Part shown: piece after piece, positions 51,921-61,107 of the stretch
How positions within the stretch are numbered: the first letter of the stretch is position 1
Layout of the letters: each line of letters opens with the position of its first letter
NCBI RefSeq assembly: GCF_003725735.1
Contig: NZ_RJTM01000028.1
Span: 1 to 64,000 of the forward strand
Source of the DNA: Sinomicrobium pectinilyticum
GTDB lineage: Bacteria > Bacteroidota > Bacteroidia > Flavobacteriales > Flavobacteriaceae
Direction of reading: 5' to 3'
DNA: 64,000 nucleotides
Notes under the pieces: model-generated
What the model was told of the DNA's origin: nothing
Databases searched by the model: none
What the model saw: only the letters and a program-made list of their open reading frames with translations
Translations under genes and position numbers: made by a program

Positions 51921-53195
51921 ATGCGTTTCGGCTTATCTGTTTACAGGTTGTTTTTTATCCTCGTCCTCCTATGCAGCATGTCTGTCCACGCTTCACGTAT
52001 ACTGATTCCTATGGATGCGGAATATCAGAAGAACCATCTCAAGGCATACGGAATGGCCTACTGGACACTGTCGGAGAATTTTAAAGTGCAGTGGCTGCTC
52101 AACTATCGCGGAGGTTCCTTTCTTATGCCCGACACGGAAGAGATACGGAAAGAATGTACTATACGCGGGGTGTCCTATGAGGTACTGTCCGATGCCAAGG
52201 CGGAAAGCATTCTCGGGGAAATAAGCAGTCCTGCCAAAAATCAGGAAGCTGTAGTATTGGAAAAAGCACCGAAAGTGGTGGTATATTCACCCAAAGATAA
52301 CCCGCCATGGGACGACGCGGTGACTATGGTCCTTACCTATGCCGAAATTCCGTATGATGTGGTCTATGACGAAGAAGTGCTCGCGGACCAATTACCGATG
52401 TACGATTGGCTGCACCTGCATCACGAGGATTTTACCGGCCAGTACGGGAAATTTTACAGGGCATATAAAATGGCACCCTGGTACATCCAGCAAAAGAAGG
52501 AGGCGGAAGAACGTGCAGCCAAACTGGGCTTTGATAAAGTATCCGATTCCAAACTGGCCGTAGCCCTGAAAATACGCGATTTTGTTGTGGGGGGCGGATT
52601 TATGTTTGCCATGTGCTCTGCTACCGATAGTTTTGATATAGCGCTCTCGGCAGAAGGCGTAGATATATGTGAACCTATGTTTGACGGCGATCCTTCCGAT
52701 CCTGATTACCAGTCTAAAATAGATTACGATAAGACCCTTGCTTTTACGGGCTTTACCCTGGAACGCGATCCGAATGTCTATGAATTCTCTTCCATCGATA
52801 TGACAGACCGCCGCAGGATAGCCAAAGAGGTAGACTACTTTACGCTCATGGAATTTTCAGCCAAATGGGACCCGGTCCCCACTATGCTCTGCCAGAACCA
52901 TACGGCGCTGATCAAGGGGTTTATGGGACAGACCACCAGTTTCAACGGAAACGAGATCAAGTCGCCCGTATTGATACTGGGTGAGAATAAGGCTAACGGT
53001 GAGGCCCGTTATATCCACGGGGTAAAAGGAAAAGGTTTTTTTACCTTTTACGGCGGACATGATCCGGAAGATTACCAGCACAGGGTAGGAGACCCCAAAA
53101 CAGAACTGGAACTGCACCCGAATTCTCCCGGGTACCGGCTCATCCTTAATAATATCCTTTTCCCGGCAGCAAAGAAAAAGAAACAGAAGACCTGA
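51921..53195 (+). CDS. Conserved secreted protein, labelled 'asparagine synthetase B' in relatives
   Basis: 424 residues, signal peptide MRFGLSVYRLFFILVLLCSMSVHA. I recognise a family widespread in Flavobacteria that databases call asparagine synthetase B. The sequence does not support that: there is no N-terminal Cys nucleophile after Met, no Ntn glutaminase and no SGGxDS pyrophosphatase loop. It is also exported. What is visible: KVVVYSPKDNPPWDDAVTMVLTYAEIPYDVVYDEEVL (Rossmann-like start), YDWLHLHHEDFTGQYGKFY, and GGGFMFAMCSATDSFDIALSAEGVDIC, a nucleophile-elbow-like turn with Cys as in class I amidotransferase-like folds. The C-terminal part has GKGFFTFYGGHDPEDYQHRVGDP. The C-terminus is very basic (AAKKKKQKT). 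The function is unknown; a DJ-1/GATase1-like hydrolase or binding fold in the periplasm is my inference. Confidence 0.85.
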   Translation: MRFGLSVYRLFFILVLLCSMSVHASRILIPMDAEYQKNHLKAYGMAYWTLSENFKVQWLLNYRGGSFLMPDTEEIRKECTIRGVSYEVLSDAKAESILGEISSPAKNQEAVVLEKAPKVVVYSPKDNPPWDDAVTMVLTYAEIPYDVVYDEEVLADQLPMYDWLHLHHEDFTGQYGKFYRAYKMAPWYIQQKKEAEERAAKLGFDKVSDSKLAVALKIRDFVVGGGFMFAMCSATDSFDIALSAEGVDICEPMFDGDPSDPDYQSKIDYDKTLAFTGFTLERDPNVYEFSSIDMTDRRRIAKEVDYFTLMEFSAKWDPVPTMLCQNHTALIKGFMGQTTSFNGNEIKSPVLILGENKANGEARYIHGVKGKGFFTFYGGHDPEDYQHRVGDPKTELELHPNSPGYRLILNNILFPAAKKKKQKT

Positions 53196-53241
53196 TCGGG
53201 GCGTACAGGCAAATTATTCACTCTTAAATTACCATACAGAT

Positions 53242-53664
53242 ATGTTTTTTTTGCAGGAAGAGATACAGCTTAAACCAAGGAAAAGGGGTTTTCATCTTAT
53301 TACACAGGAAATACTGAATGCGATGCCCCGGATACGGGACATACAGAGGGGGCAGTTGCAGGTTTTCATAAAGCATACTTCCGCAGGACTGACCATCAAT
53401 GAAAATGCCGATCCTTCCGTGCGGAAAGATTTTGAGAGTTTTATGAACGCTGCAGTACCGGAAAACGAACCTTATTATGTGCATACCCAGGAAGGGCCGG
53501 ATGATATGCCTGCCCACATCAAAGCGTCGCTAATGGGAAGCTCCGTTGAGGTGCCTATAAGCGCAGGAAGGTTAAACCTGGGCGTATGGCAGGGAATTTA
53601 CCTTTGTGAACATCGTAACCATGGAGGCAGCAGAAGCATTGTCATAACCGCTTTCGGAGTGTGA
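53242..53664 (+). CDS. YjbQ/UPF0047 family protein
   Basis: 140 residues, the full family length. Signatures are GQLQVFIKHTSAGLTINENADPSVRKDFE (His-Thr-Ser and Asn), DDMPAHIKASLMGSSVEVPI (His) and LGVWQGIYLCEHRNHG (Glu-His). The His/Asp/Glu set lines a small metal-binding or active-site pocket. Some members show weak thiamine-phosphate synthase activity and are named accordingly, but the physiological role is open. 46 bases after the secreted gene upstream, so the two may be co-transcribed. Confidence 0.93.
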   Translation: MFFLQEEIQLKPRKRGFHLITQEILNAMPRIRDIQRGQLQVFIKHTSAGLTINENADPSVRKDFESFMNAAVPENEPYYVHTQEGPDDMPAHIKASLMGSSVEVPISAGRLNLGVWQGIYLCEHRNHGGSRSIVITAFGV

Positions 53665-53673
53665 TGAAGGCGC

Positions 53674-54498
53674 CTATTGGCCGGATATTGCCATTCTCTT
53701 CGCTTCCAGGAGTTTTTCCAGGATATGCTCTACACCGTTATTGTCGTTGCTGAGTGTTCTGTACCGGGCAGCATTCAATACGTTCTGGTGGGCATTTTCC
53801 ATGGCATAACTGAAATATGCCTGCTCCATCATTTCCAGGTCATTGTTGTAGTCGCCGAAAACCAGTGTTTCTTCCCTGGTAACATTTAGTTTCTCCTGAA
53901 TAAGTCTCAGAGCGTGGCCTTTGTTGGCATCCTGGCTGGAGATATCGAGCCAGTATTCTCCGGATACTTTTACCTGCAGGGTTTCTTCCAGGTGACGGAC
54001 GTGGGGGTATATGTTCTTTTCGGAGCCCCCGAAGCTGTATACGGCTATTTTAAGGAACTCATCTCCTTCGATATTGTTGAGGTCGGGCACTTTAGTGAAT
54101 TCGTGGTAATATTCGCGGAACATGTCGTGAAATGCAATATTCTCCGTTTCTATGTATGCCCTGTCTTTCCCGCATATCACAATATAGGCATCTTCCAAAG
54201 GCCGGATCAGGGTAATGGCATCCCGCACTACGGAGAGGGAAAGAGGCGTTACCAGGAGTTCTTTTCCCCGCTGTTTGGCTATGGCTCCGTTTTCCGCAAT
54301 AATGGTGATATCGTCTGCAATAGAATGAAGTTTATCGGTTATACTGTGGTATTGGCGCCCGCTGGCAGCGACAAAATGAATATGGTGCTGCTTAAGCTCT
54401 TTGAATATTTTGAAGAACTTCTCGCTGACGTTGTTTTGCGAATTCAGTAAAGTGCCATCCATATCGGTGGCTATAAGTTTTATTTGTGATAAATCCAT
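53674..54498 (-). CDS. Cof-type HAD-IIB phosphatase
   Basis: 274 residues. Motif I IATDMDGTLLNSQNNV, motif II VAASGR, motif III Lys (GHALRLIQEKLN region) and motif IV FGDYNNDLEMMEQAYFSYAMENA. The C2 cap lies between (VIAENGAIAKQRGKELL...). It is the second Cof-like phosphatase of the window, clearly distinct from the one at 3158 (motif IV DYNND versus DNYND). The substrate is unknown; this subgroup dephosphorylates hexose phosphates and FMN-like compounds. Convergent with yjbQ, nine bases between stops. Confidence 0.92.
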   Translation of the reverse strand: MDLSQIKLIATDMDGTLLNSQNNVSEKFFKIFKELKQHHIHFVAASGRQYHSITDKLHSIADDITIIAENGAIAKQRGKELLVTPLSLSVVRDAITLIRPLEDAYIVICGKDRAYIETENIAFHDMFREYYHEFTKVPDLNNIEGDEFLKIAVYSFGGSEKNIYPHVRHLEETLQVKVSGEYWLDISSQDANKGHALRLIQEKLNVTREETLVFGDYNNDLEMMEQAYFSYAMENAHQNVLNAARYRTLSNDNNGVEHILEKLLEAKRMAISGQ

Positions 54499-54929
54499 TG
54501 TATAGCAATTTTAAAGTATCAGATATAAAGTAGCGGGCTTTGAAGCCGGGAGCCCACGGTTATAAAATTCACTTATGGTGTTTGGTGTTTTCAAAGGTGG
54601 TTGTTTTTACATTCATGGGTATTGTCTGGCCGTTCTTTTGATATCAGCAGGGCAAAATATTCCCAATCGTATATAGTTGTCCGGGATTTAGAAATGGCTG
54701 AATTCCGGAACTGTAAACATATATTTTAAATGTGTTTTTGTATAATTTACAACTTTTGCAGCCGGCTTGTTTTAAACTCCAAAGGTAAGGATAATGTATG
54801 TTATGGTTGTTAAATGCTTGTTATTTCCGGTTTTGAAAATCAGCGGGATGAGCATATCCGAAACCACCAATAAAAAATCCGGCCTTTTTGGCCGGATTTC
54901 AATAAGCGAAATATGTTGTTAATAAACGT
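54499..54929. other. 431-base gap, no gene seen
   Basis: AT-rich and without a credible frame or repeat family; it ends in the rplT operon terminator (54872-54899). It must also hold the promoter of the HAD gene on the minus strand. Confidence 0.6.
54872..54899 (-). terminator. Terminator of the thrS-infC-rpmI-rplT operon
   Basis: AAATCCGGCC (54875-54884), five-base loop, GGCCGGATTT (54890-54899). Read on the minus strand it is followed by a T run at 54877-54872. Confidence 0.9.
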
Positions 54930-55274
54930 TTATTTTACTTTGTCTACGATTGCCTTGAAAGCTTCCGGGTGGTTCATGGCCAGATCGGCTAAAACCTTAC
55001 GGTTTAGTTCGATGTCGTTGGCTTTTACTTTACCCATGAACTGAGAGTATGACAATCCGTGTAGTCTGGCCCCGGCATTGATACGGGTAATCCATAAAGC
55101 ACGGAAAGTTCTCTTTTTGTTCCTGCGGTCTCTGTACGAGTACAGCATTGCTTTTTCAACCGCATTTTTGGCAACGGTCCAAACGTTTTTACGTCTTCCG
55201 TAGTAGCCTTTTGCCTGCTTCATTATTTTTTTTCTGCGGGCTCTCGATGCTACTGAATTTACTGATCTTGGCAT
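54930..55274 (-). CDS. rplT: 50S ribosomal protein L20
   Basis: 114 residues, the standard length. Basic N-terminal helix [62 protein letters not shown] is the L20 signature; the globular part ends in [19 protein letters not shown]. It is needed for early 50S assembly and, in many bacteria, represses its own operon by binding a leader RNA. Last gene of the operon, after a 125-base gap. Confidence 0.98.
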   Translation of the reverse strand: MPRSVNSVASRARRKKIMKQAKGYYGRRKNVWTVAKNAVEKAMLYSYRDRRNKKRTFRALWITRINAGARLHGLSYSQFMGKVKANDIELNRKVLADLAMNHPEAFKAIVDKVK

Positions 55275-55399
55275 AATTTTTTGTTTTTTGTAGCAGGCGT
55301 CCGGTAAACGGTACTTTTAAAATGGCTTCTGTACTTGGTATTCGAAACCTATTTTGCCTGACTCCAGGGTTATACAATAATACGAACCGTAAAGAACAA

Positions 55400-55597
55400 T
55401 TATTTTAAACGTAACTGTTCTTTAATGTTGTTAACATCATTTTCATGTACCAGGGTACTATGCGTTAACGCAAGCTTACGCTTTTTGCTTTTCTTTGTCA
55501 GAATGTGGCTTTTAAAAGCGTGCTTTCTTTTGATTTTACCAGAACCGGTCAGCTTAAAACGCTTTTTGGCGCTGGATTTGGTTTTCATCTTAGGCAT
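55400..55597 (-). CDS. rpmI: 50S ribosomal protein L35
   Basis: 65 residues, standard length. [44 protein letters not shown] is the family sequence, rich in Lys. 28 bases after infC. Confidence 0.98.
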   Translation of the reverse strand: MPKMKTKSSAKKRFKLTGSGKIKRKHAFKSHILTKKSKKRKLALTHSTLVHENDVNNIKEQLRLK

Positions 55598-55625
55598 AAT
55601 TCCTAAATTATTTTGATTATTTCGC

Positions 55626-56189
55626 TTATTTCTTACTCTTCTTCGGAGCGATAAACATGGTCATTCGTTTACCTTCCAGTTTGGGCATCTGTTCTACCTT
55701 TCCGTACTCTTCCAGGTCCTGGGCCAGCCGGAGAAGTAAAATTTCTCCCTGGTCCTTATACACGATAGATCGTCCCTTAAAGAAAACATACGCCTTTAGT
55801 TTGGCACCGTCTTTCAGGAATTTTTCCCCGTGTTTCTTTTTGAACTCGTAGTCGTGTTCGTCGGTTTGGGGGCCAAAACGAATTTCTTTAACTATTATCT
55901 TGGTAGCTTTTGCCTTTAAAGCCTTTTCGCGTTTTTTCTGTTCGTAAAGGAATTTTTTATAATCCGTAATCTTACAAACAGGAGGGGCAGCTTTAGGTGA
56001 AATTTCAACCAGGTCCAGTCCAAGCTCTTCTGCTTTGGCCAGGGCCACTTTGGTTGGATATATGCCTACTTCTACATTGTCTCCCACCAGGCGAACTTCC
56101 GGTACACGGATATCCCTGTTAGTCCGGTGCGGATTCTTGTCCTCTCTTTGGTTAGGACGGTTTCTGTTGAATCTTCTTTTAATTGCTAT
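55626..56189 (-). CDS. infC: Translation initiation factor IF-3, rare ATA or ATT start
   Basis: 187 residues if started at the ATA at 56189, or 185 from the ATT at 56183. IF-3 keeps the 30S subunit free and proofreads start codons. The conserved region [20 protein letters not shown] is encoded from 56111 down and must be translated. An in-frame TAA at 56195-56193 lies just two codons before the ATA, and no ATG, GTG or TTG occurs between this stop and the GTG at 56087, which would delete conserved N-domain sequence. The N-terminus would read (M)[17 protein letters not shown]. coli infC uses AUU so that IF-3 represses its own mRNA; a similar loop is expected here. The C-domain has [18 protein letters not shown]. 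Confidence 0.93.
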   Translation of the reverse strand: MAIKRRFNRNRPNQREDKNPHRTNRDIRVPEVRLVGDNVEVGIYPTKVALAKAEELGLDLVEISPKAAPPVCKITDYKKFLYEQKKREKALKAKATKIIVKEIRFGPQTDEHDYEFKKKHGEKFLKDGAKLKAYVFFKGRSIVYKDQGEILLLRLAQDLEEYGKVEQMPKLEGKRMTMFIAPKKSKK

Positions 56190-56217
56190 GGCTTACAGAT
56201 TTTTAATTAAACTTCGT

Positions 56218-58158
56218 TTAAAATTGTTTTAAAGTTCGGTTTATTTCGTTTTCTACTATTTTGGCGAATGCATCCACCGTGATGGTCCCTATGTCACCTT
56301 CACCGTGCTTTCTAACCGAGATGGTGCCTTCTTTTTCTTCGTTTTCACCGACAATGAGCATATAAGGGATTTTCTTCATTTCAGCTTCCCTTATTTTCTT
56401 GCCGATAGTCTCATTTCGGTGATCTACCAGGGCGCGAATTTCGTAATTTTCTAATAAACTTAAAACTTTTTCGGCATATTTTTCATATTTCTCACTGATA
56501 GAGAGTAGGATAGCCTGTTCCGGCATCAGCCATAACGGGAAGTTCCCCGCCGTATGCTCCAAAAGTATGGCCACAAAGCGTTCTATACTTCCGAAAGGTG
56601 CCCTGTGTATCATTACCGGGCGGTGTAATTCGTTATCACTGCCCTTATAAGAAAGGTCGAAGCGTTCCGGCAGGTTGTAATCCACCTGTATGGTACCTAA
56701 TTGCCAGCTTCTCCCGAGAGCGTCTTTAACCATAAAGTCCAGCTTCGGGCCGTAGAAAGCGGCTTCTCCTGTTTCTATTACGTAATTCAGCCCTTTTTCT
56801 TTGGCTGCATTCAGAATGGCGTTTTCAGCCTTTTCCCAGTTTTCGTCACTACCGATGTATTTCTCCGGATTTTCCGGATCGCGAAGCGACACCTGGGCGG
56901 TAAAATTCTCAAAACCGAGCGAACCGAAAACATACAGCACCAGGTCAATGACACTCTTGAATTCGTCATCGAGCTGATCCGGGGTACAGAAAATATGCGC
57001 ATCGTCCTGGGTAAAACCCCTTACCCTGGTGAGACCGTGTAATTCACCGCTTTGTTCATAACGGTATACCGTACCGAACTCCGCATATCTTTTAGGGAGT
57101 TCTTTGTAACTCCACGGCCTTGCATTGTATATTTCGCAATGGTGAGGACAGTTCATCGGTTTCAACAAAAATTCCTCACCTTCATGCGGGGTGTGAATAG
57201 GCTGAAAACTGTCTTCCCCGTATTTGGCATAGTGCCCGGAAGTCACGTATAGTTCTTTTTGCCCGATATGCGGAGATACTACCTGCTCATATCCGGCCTT
57301 TTTCTGTGCTTTTTTGAGAAAGTTCTCCAGGCGCTCACGCAGTGCGGCACCTTTAGGTAACCACAAAGGTAATCCTTGGCCTACTTTCTGGGAAAAGGTG
57401 AACAGTTCCAGTTCTTTTCCCAGTTTTCTGTGGTCCCTCTTTTTGGCTTCTTCCAGTAAATGGAGATATTCCGTAAGGTCCTTTTGCTTCGGAAAGGAGA
57501 TACCGTAGATCCTGGTCAGCTGTTTGTTGTTTTCGTCTCCTCTCCAGTATGCCCCGGCAGTATTAAGGAGCTTTACTGCCTTAATGATCCCGGTATTGGG
57601 AATATGCCCGCCGCGACAGAGGTCGGAAAATGTGGAGTGGTCACAGAAAGTAATGGTCCCGTCTTCCAGGTTTTCGATAAGCTCTACTTTGTATTCGTTA
57701 CCCTGTTTTTTATAATAGTCCAGTGCTTCGGCCTTGGTTACCGAGCGCATGTTGTAATCGTATTTTCCCCTGGCGATTTCAAGCATTTTCTTTTCGATAT
57801 CAGGGAAATCCTTATCAGAGATGGTTTTATCCCCCAGGTCCACATCATAGTAGAAACCATTGTCTATGGCTGGCCCTATGGTGAGTTTTACACCAGGGTA
57901 AAGCTCTTCCAATGCCTGTGCCAGTACGTGGGCGGAGGAGTGCCAGAAAGCTTTCTTACCTGCATCATCGTTCCAGGTATACAATACGAGATTACCATCT
58001 GTGGTCAGCGGGGTCGCCGTTTCCACTGTTGTACCGTTAAAACTTGCAGAAATAACGTTGCGCGCCAAACCTTCGCTGATGCTTCTGGCAACGTCCATAG
58101 GAGTGGAGTTTTCAGGGAACTCCTTTACAGATCCGTCGGGTAAGGTAATCTCAATCAT
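56218..58158 (-). CDS. thrS: Threonyl-tRNA synthetase
   Basis: 646 residues, normal length. In order: TGS domain ([27 protein letters not shown]), the editing domain with [11 protein letters not shown] and CRGGH (Zn-like His/Cys motif), the class II catalytic core with [29 protein letters not shown] (zinc Cys/His), [36 protein letters not shown], and the anticodon-binding domain ending at EINRTLKQF. First gene of thrS-infC-rpmI-rplT, as in E. coli. 28 bases to the infC ATA. Confidence 0.98.
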   Translation of the reverse strand: MIEITLPDGSVKEFPENSTPMDVARSISEGLARNVISASFNGTTVETATPLTTDGNLVLYTWNDDAGKKAFWHSSAHVLAQALEELYPGVKLTIGPAIDNGFYYDVDLGDKTISDKDFPDIEKKMLEIARGKYDYNMRSVTKAEALDYYKKQGNEYKVELIENLEDGTITFCDHSTFSDLCRGGHIPNTGIIKAVKLLNTAGAYWRGDENNKQLTRIYGISFPKQKDLTEYLHLLEEAKKRDHRKLGKELELFTFSQKVGQGLPLWLPKGAALRERLENFLKKAQKKAGYEQVVSPHIGQKELYVTSGHYAKYGEDSFQPIHTPHEGEEFLLKPMNCPHHCEIYNARPWSYKELPKRYAEFGTVYRYEQSGELHGLTRVRGFTQDDAHIFCTPDQLDDEFKSVIDLVLYVFGSLGFENFTAQVSLRDPENPEKYIGSDENWEKAENAILNAAKEKGLNYVIETGEAAFYGPKLDFMVKDALGRSWQLGTIQVDYNLPERFDLSYKGSDNELHRPVMIHRAPFGSIERFVAILLEHTAGNFPLWLMPEQAILLSISEKYEKYAEKVLSLLENYEIRALVDHRNETIGKKIREAEMKKIPYMLIVGENEEKEGTISVRKHGEGDIGTITVDAFAKIVENEINRTLKQF

Positions 58159-58322
58159 TAATTTTAAGTTTTAAGGTGCAAAGATAAGGGGAAGTAAGCA
58201 AGCGTGCAATATAAGTCCGTGTTTAAAATCAATGCCCGAAAGCGGAGGTAAAAGCTGGTAATAAGTGCTTTAATCGTTATGTTTTCAGGGTGTTATGTCC
58301 CGGGGATTTGCTTTTGTAATCT

Positions 58323-58700
58323 CTAGCTCTCATCTCTCAGGTGTATTATTTTTCCTTCTGCAAAGGTAAAAACGGATTTTCCGTCCAGTTTTACGATATC
58401 ACCCTCCTTCGGGCCGTCGGGTAAATCACAGGCAATGATCCCTGTATAGCTGATGCTTACGGTGATGTGGTTTTCTTCAGTGTGGAAGCCGGTAATGACC
58501 TGCTCTCTTTCCCTGAAGAGCCGGGCGGCTTTCCCGGCTTGTTCCCCGAATGCGGAAATGCCTTGGGTAGTAAGGGTTATTTCGCCTCCATGGACATTCT
58601 CAAACCTGATGTCCGCGTGCAGTTCATTCAGCATGCCGTCAATATCAAAACGATTGTAGGCGTTGATGTAGTTTTCAATAATTTTTTCCTGGTAGGTCAT
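58323..58700 (-). CDS. SnoaL/NTF2-like small protein
   Basis: 125 residues. IIENYINAYNRFDIDGMLNELHADIRFENVHGGEITLTTQGISAFGEQAGKAARLF is the typical alpha+beta barrel start of SnoaL-like/NTF2 proteins; the strands VSISYTGIIACDLPDGPKEGDIVKLDGKSVFTFAEGKIIHLRDES complete the cone. Such proteins are isomerases, cyclases or simply ligand-binding. The conserved catalytic His/Asp pairs of steroid isomerases are not obvious. It starts 18 bases after the symporter stop, so the two share a transcript. Confidence 0.85.
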   Translation of the reverse strand: MTYQEKIIENYINAYNRFDIDGMLNELHADIRFENVHGGEITLTTQGISAFGEQAGKAARLFREREQVITGFHTEENHITVSISYTGIIACDLPDGPKEGDIVKLDGKSVFTFAEGKIIHLRDES

Positions 58701-58718
58701 AGATCCGGAATTTGATGA

Positions 58719-60185
58719 TTACGATACCGGGGGAAGTTCCCGGGGATCCTTTCTGATGAGTAATGCAAGTCCGCAGAAAGTAAGGAACCCGTTAAGTATG
58801 AGTATGATGAACCCGAATTCGAATCCGAACAATACCCGCATGCGATCGGCAATGACATACGATAGAACGGGGGAGAGAATGGCAACAAAGGGAACCAGTT
58901 TGTCCCGCACTTTCCACCGGGTAAAAAGCCCGAAGCTGTACAGGCCGAGTAGCGGGCCGTACGTATATCCTGCAAAGACAAAAAGTTTGGCAATAACACT
59001 TTCGTTCTTTATGATGTATTTGAATATAACAATCACAAGTATAAGCAGTAGGGAGATGATAATATGTACTCTTTTACGGATACGCACCTGTTTTTTTTCG
59101 TCATATCTTTTTTCTATATCAAGGATGTCCACACTAAAAGAGGTGGTCAATGAGGTCAGGGCACTGTCCGCACTGCTGTAAGCGGCTGCTATGAGTCCGA
59201 TGAGAAAAAACACGAACACTCCCGTACCGAGATAGTCTTTGGCGAGCACCGGGAACAATTCGTCTTTATGGGCATCAATACCATTTTTTTGAGCGTAGAC
59301 GGTAAGGAGAAGTCCCAGGGACAGGAAAAAAAAGTTGACTATAGTAAGAACTATCGTAAACCATAGCATGTTTTTCTGTGCATCTTTCAGGCTTTTGCAG
59401 GTGAGGTTCTTCTGCATCATATCCTGGTCCAGTCCGGTCATTACCACGGCAATAAAAGCCCCGGAAAAAAACTGTTTCCAGAAATAATCGGCACTTTTGA
59501 AGTCGTCGAAAAAAAACATCCTGGAAAATTCGCTCTGCGATAAATATCTGACAACCCCTATCTCGCCGATAGCAAGATCCTGGTAAACGGAATATGTGGC
59601 CACACCTACGGCAATAAGCATAAACAAGGTTTGTAATGTGTCTGTCCAGACAATGGTTTTAATGCCCGATTTAAAAGTGTACAGCCATATGAGGGCAATG
59701 GTCAGGGTGACTGTTGCCCAGAAAGGGATGCCCATTTCGTCAAAGAGGATCACCTGCAGTACGTTAGCGATCAAAAATAACCGGAAACTGGCACCTACGA
59801 CCCTCGAAATGAGAAAAAAAGAAGCCCCGGTTTTGTAACTGCTATTGCCGAAACGCTCGCCGAGATAGGTATATATGGAAGTGAGATTTAACCGGTAGTA
59901 AAGCGGGAGGAGCACAGTTCCAATGATCAGGTATCCGAGGATATACCCGAAAACTACTTGCATATAACTGAACTGGGATGCTTCTACCCATCCGGGTACG
60001 GAAATAAAAGTAACACCGCTCAATGAGGCCCCGATCATTCCGAATGCTACCACATACCAGGGTGATTGTCGTTTTGCCTTGAAAAAAGTTTCGTTGTTGT
60101 CGCCATCTTTCCCGGTGAGGTAGGATATGAAGATCAGTAGTCCGAAGTAGGCTGCAATAATGAGGAGTATATGTGTCGGTTGCAT
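58719..60185 (-). CDS. Sodium:solute symporter (SSS family)
   Basis: 488 residues with about 13 spans. SSS hallmarks are ILLIIAAYFGLLIFISYLTGK at the front, NETFFKAKRQSPWYVVAFGMIGASLSGVTFISVPGW (the sodium-site helix), and IGLIAAAYSSADSALTSLTTSFSVDIL (Na2 site Ser-Ser). The substrate may be a sugar, proline, pantothenate or sialic acid; the sequence does not tell. The downstream partner gene is a SnoaL-like protein. Confidence 0.94.
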   Translation of the reverse strand: MQPTHILLIIAAYFGLLIFISYLTGKDGDNNETFFKAKRQSPWYVVAFGMIGASLSGVTFISVPGWVEASQFSYMQVVFGYILGYLIIGTVLLPLYYRLNLTSIYTYLGERFGNSSYKTGASFFLISRVVGASFRLFLIANVLQVILFDEMGIPFWATVTLTIALIWLYTFKSGIKTIVWTDTLQTLFMLIAVGVATYSVYQDLAIGEIGVVRYLSQSEFSRMFFFDDFKSADYFWKQFFSGAFIAVVMTGLDQDMMQKNLTCKSLKDAQKNMLWFTIVLTIVNFFFLSLGLLLTVYAQKNGIDAHKDELFPVLAKDYLGTGVFVFFLIGLIAAAYSSADSALTSLTTSFSVDILDIEKRYDEKKQVRIRKRVHIIISLLLILVIVIFKYIIKNESVIAKLFVFAGYTYGPLLGLYSFGLFTRWKVRDKLVPFVAILSPVLSYVIADRMRVLFGFEFGFIILILNGFLTFCGLALLIRKDPRELPPVS

Positions 60186-60364
60186 AAAAAATCGGATTTT
60201 TTCCGGCGACCAAAGTACGAAAAAGAATAATGAGATAATTCGATAATGAGTTAATGAGGTAATTGTTAAATTAGACCTTTTATTAAATTGTCACATTGGT
60301 ATATTAACGAATTATCTCATTTCCCAAAGTTAAACTCTATTTCGAATTTCGTATTTTTGCGGGT
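60186..60364. other. Symporter-recR divergent gap with inverted repeat
   Basis: Contains a perfect 14-bp inverted repeat, AATGAGATAATTCG (60229-60242) with its complement at 60308-60321, and the recR promoter box. Confidence 0.6.
60352..60359 (+). promoter_or_regulatory. -7 box TATTTTTG for recR
   Basis: Exact consensus, five bases before the recR ATG; the predicted start (60363) would leave a two-base leader. Confidence 0.55.
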
Positions 60365-60982
60365 ATGGAATTCTCCTCTAAACTATTGGAAAATGCGGTA
60401 CGGGAAATGTCGCAGCTTCCCGGTATAGGCAAGCGTACGGCCCTGCGGCTTGTATTGCATTTGCTGCGGCAACCTGCGGAACAGACAGAAAGGCTGGCTT
60501 TTGCCCTCCGAAGCCTGAGGAATGAAGTGAAGTATTGCAGGAACTGTCATAATATCTCGGATACGGACCTTTGTGAGATATGTGCTAATCCTAAACGGGA
60601 CGAGTCCCTGGTTTGTGTGGTTGAAGATATCCGTGATGTCATGGCAATAGAAAATACCAGCCAGTACAAAGGACTGTATCATGTTTTGGGAGGAAAAATA
60701 TCTCCTTTGGACGGGGTGGGACCGAATAATCTGAATATTTCCACGTTAATAAATAAAGTAAAGGAAGGTCAGGTCAGAGAGGTGATATTTGCCCTGAGTT
60801 CCACTATGGAAGGAGATACCACCAATTTTTATATCTATAAGCAGATAGAAGCCTATGGCGTAACGACTTCTACGATCGCCAGGGGTATAGCCGTCGGAGA
60901 TGAATTGGAATACGCGGATGAGATTACCCTCGGGCGCAGTATATTGCACCGTATTCCGTTTGAGAATTCGCTCAAAGGATGA
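60365..60982 (+). CDS. recR: Recombination protein RecR
   Basis: 205 residues, normal length. The HhH motif [20 protein letters not shown] is at the front, the zinc finger [16 protein letters not shown] in the middle, and the Toprim domain [38 protein letters not shown] after it. The Walker-B-like end is [32 protein letters not shown]-like. With RecO it loads RecA onto gapped DNA. Here it stands alone, not behind dnaX and ybaB. Confidence 0.97.
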   Translation: MEFSSKLLENAVREMSQLPGIGKRTALRLVLHLLRQPAEQTERLAFALRSLRNEVKYCRNCHNISDTDLCEICANPKRDESLVCVVEDIRDVMAIENTSQYKGLYHVLGGKISPLDGVGPNNLNISTLINKVKEGQVREVIFALSSTMEGDTTNFYIYKQIEAYGVTTSTIARGIAVGDELEYADEITLGRSILHRIPFENSLKG

Positions 60983-61062
60983 GCCAAAAAGAAAGGTCCG
61001 GAAAATCCGGAATTGAAAGAAAATAAAATAATTTATTTTCAGTAAAAAAAGGTTTTTTTGAT

Positions 61063-61070
61063 TAATTTCG
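61063..61070 (+). promoter_or_regulatory. Candidate -7 box TAATTTCG for the E2 gene
   Basis: The same variant box as ahead of the SIP gene; predicted leader about 34 bases. Confidence 0.4.
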
Positions 61071-61107
61071 CAATCGAAAAACGATAAAGCATCTTTAAAA
61101 TATAAAT

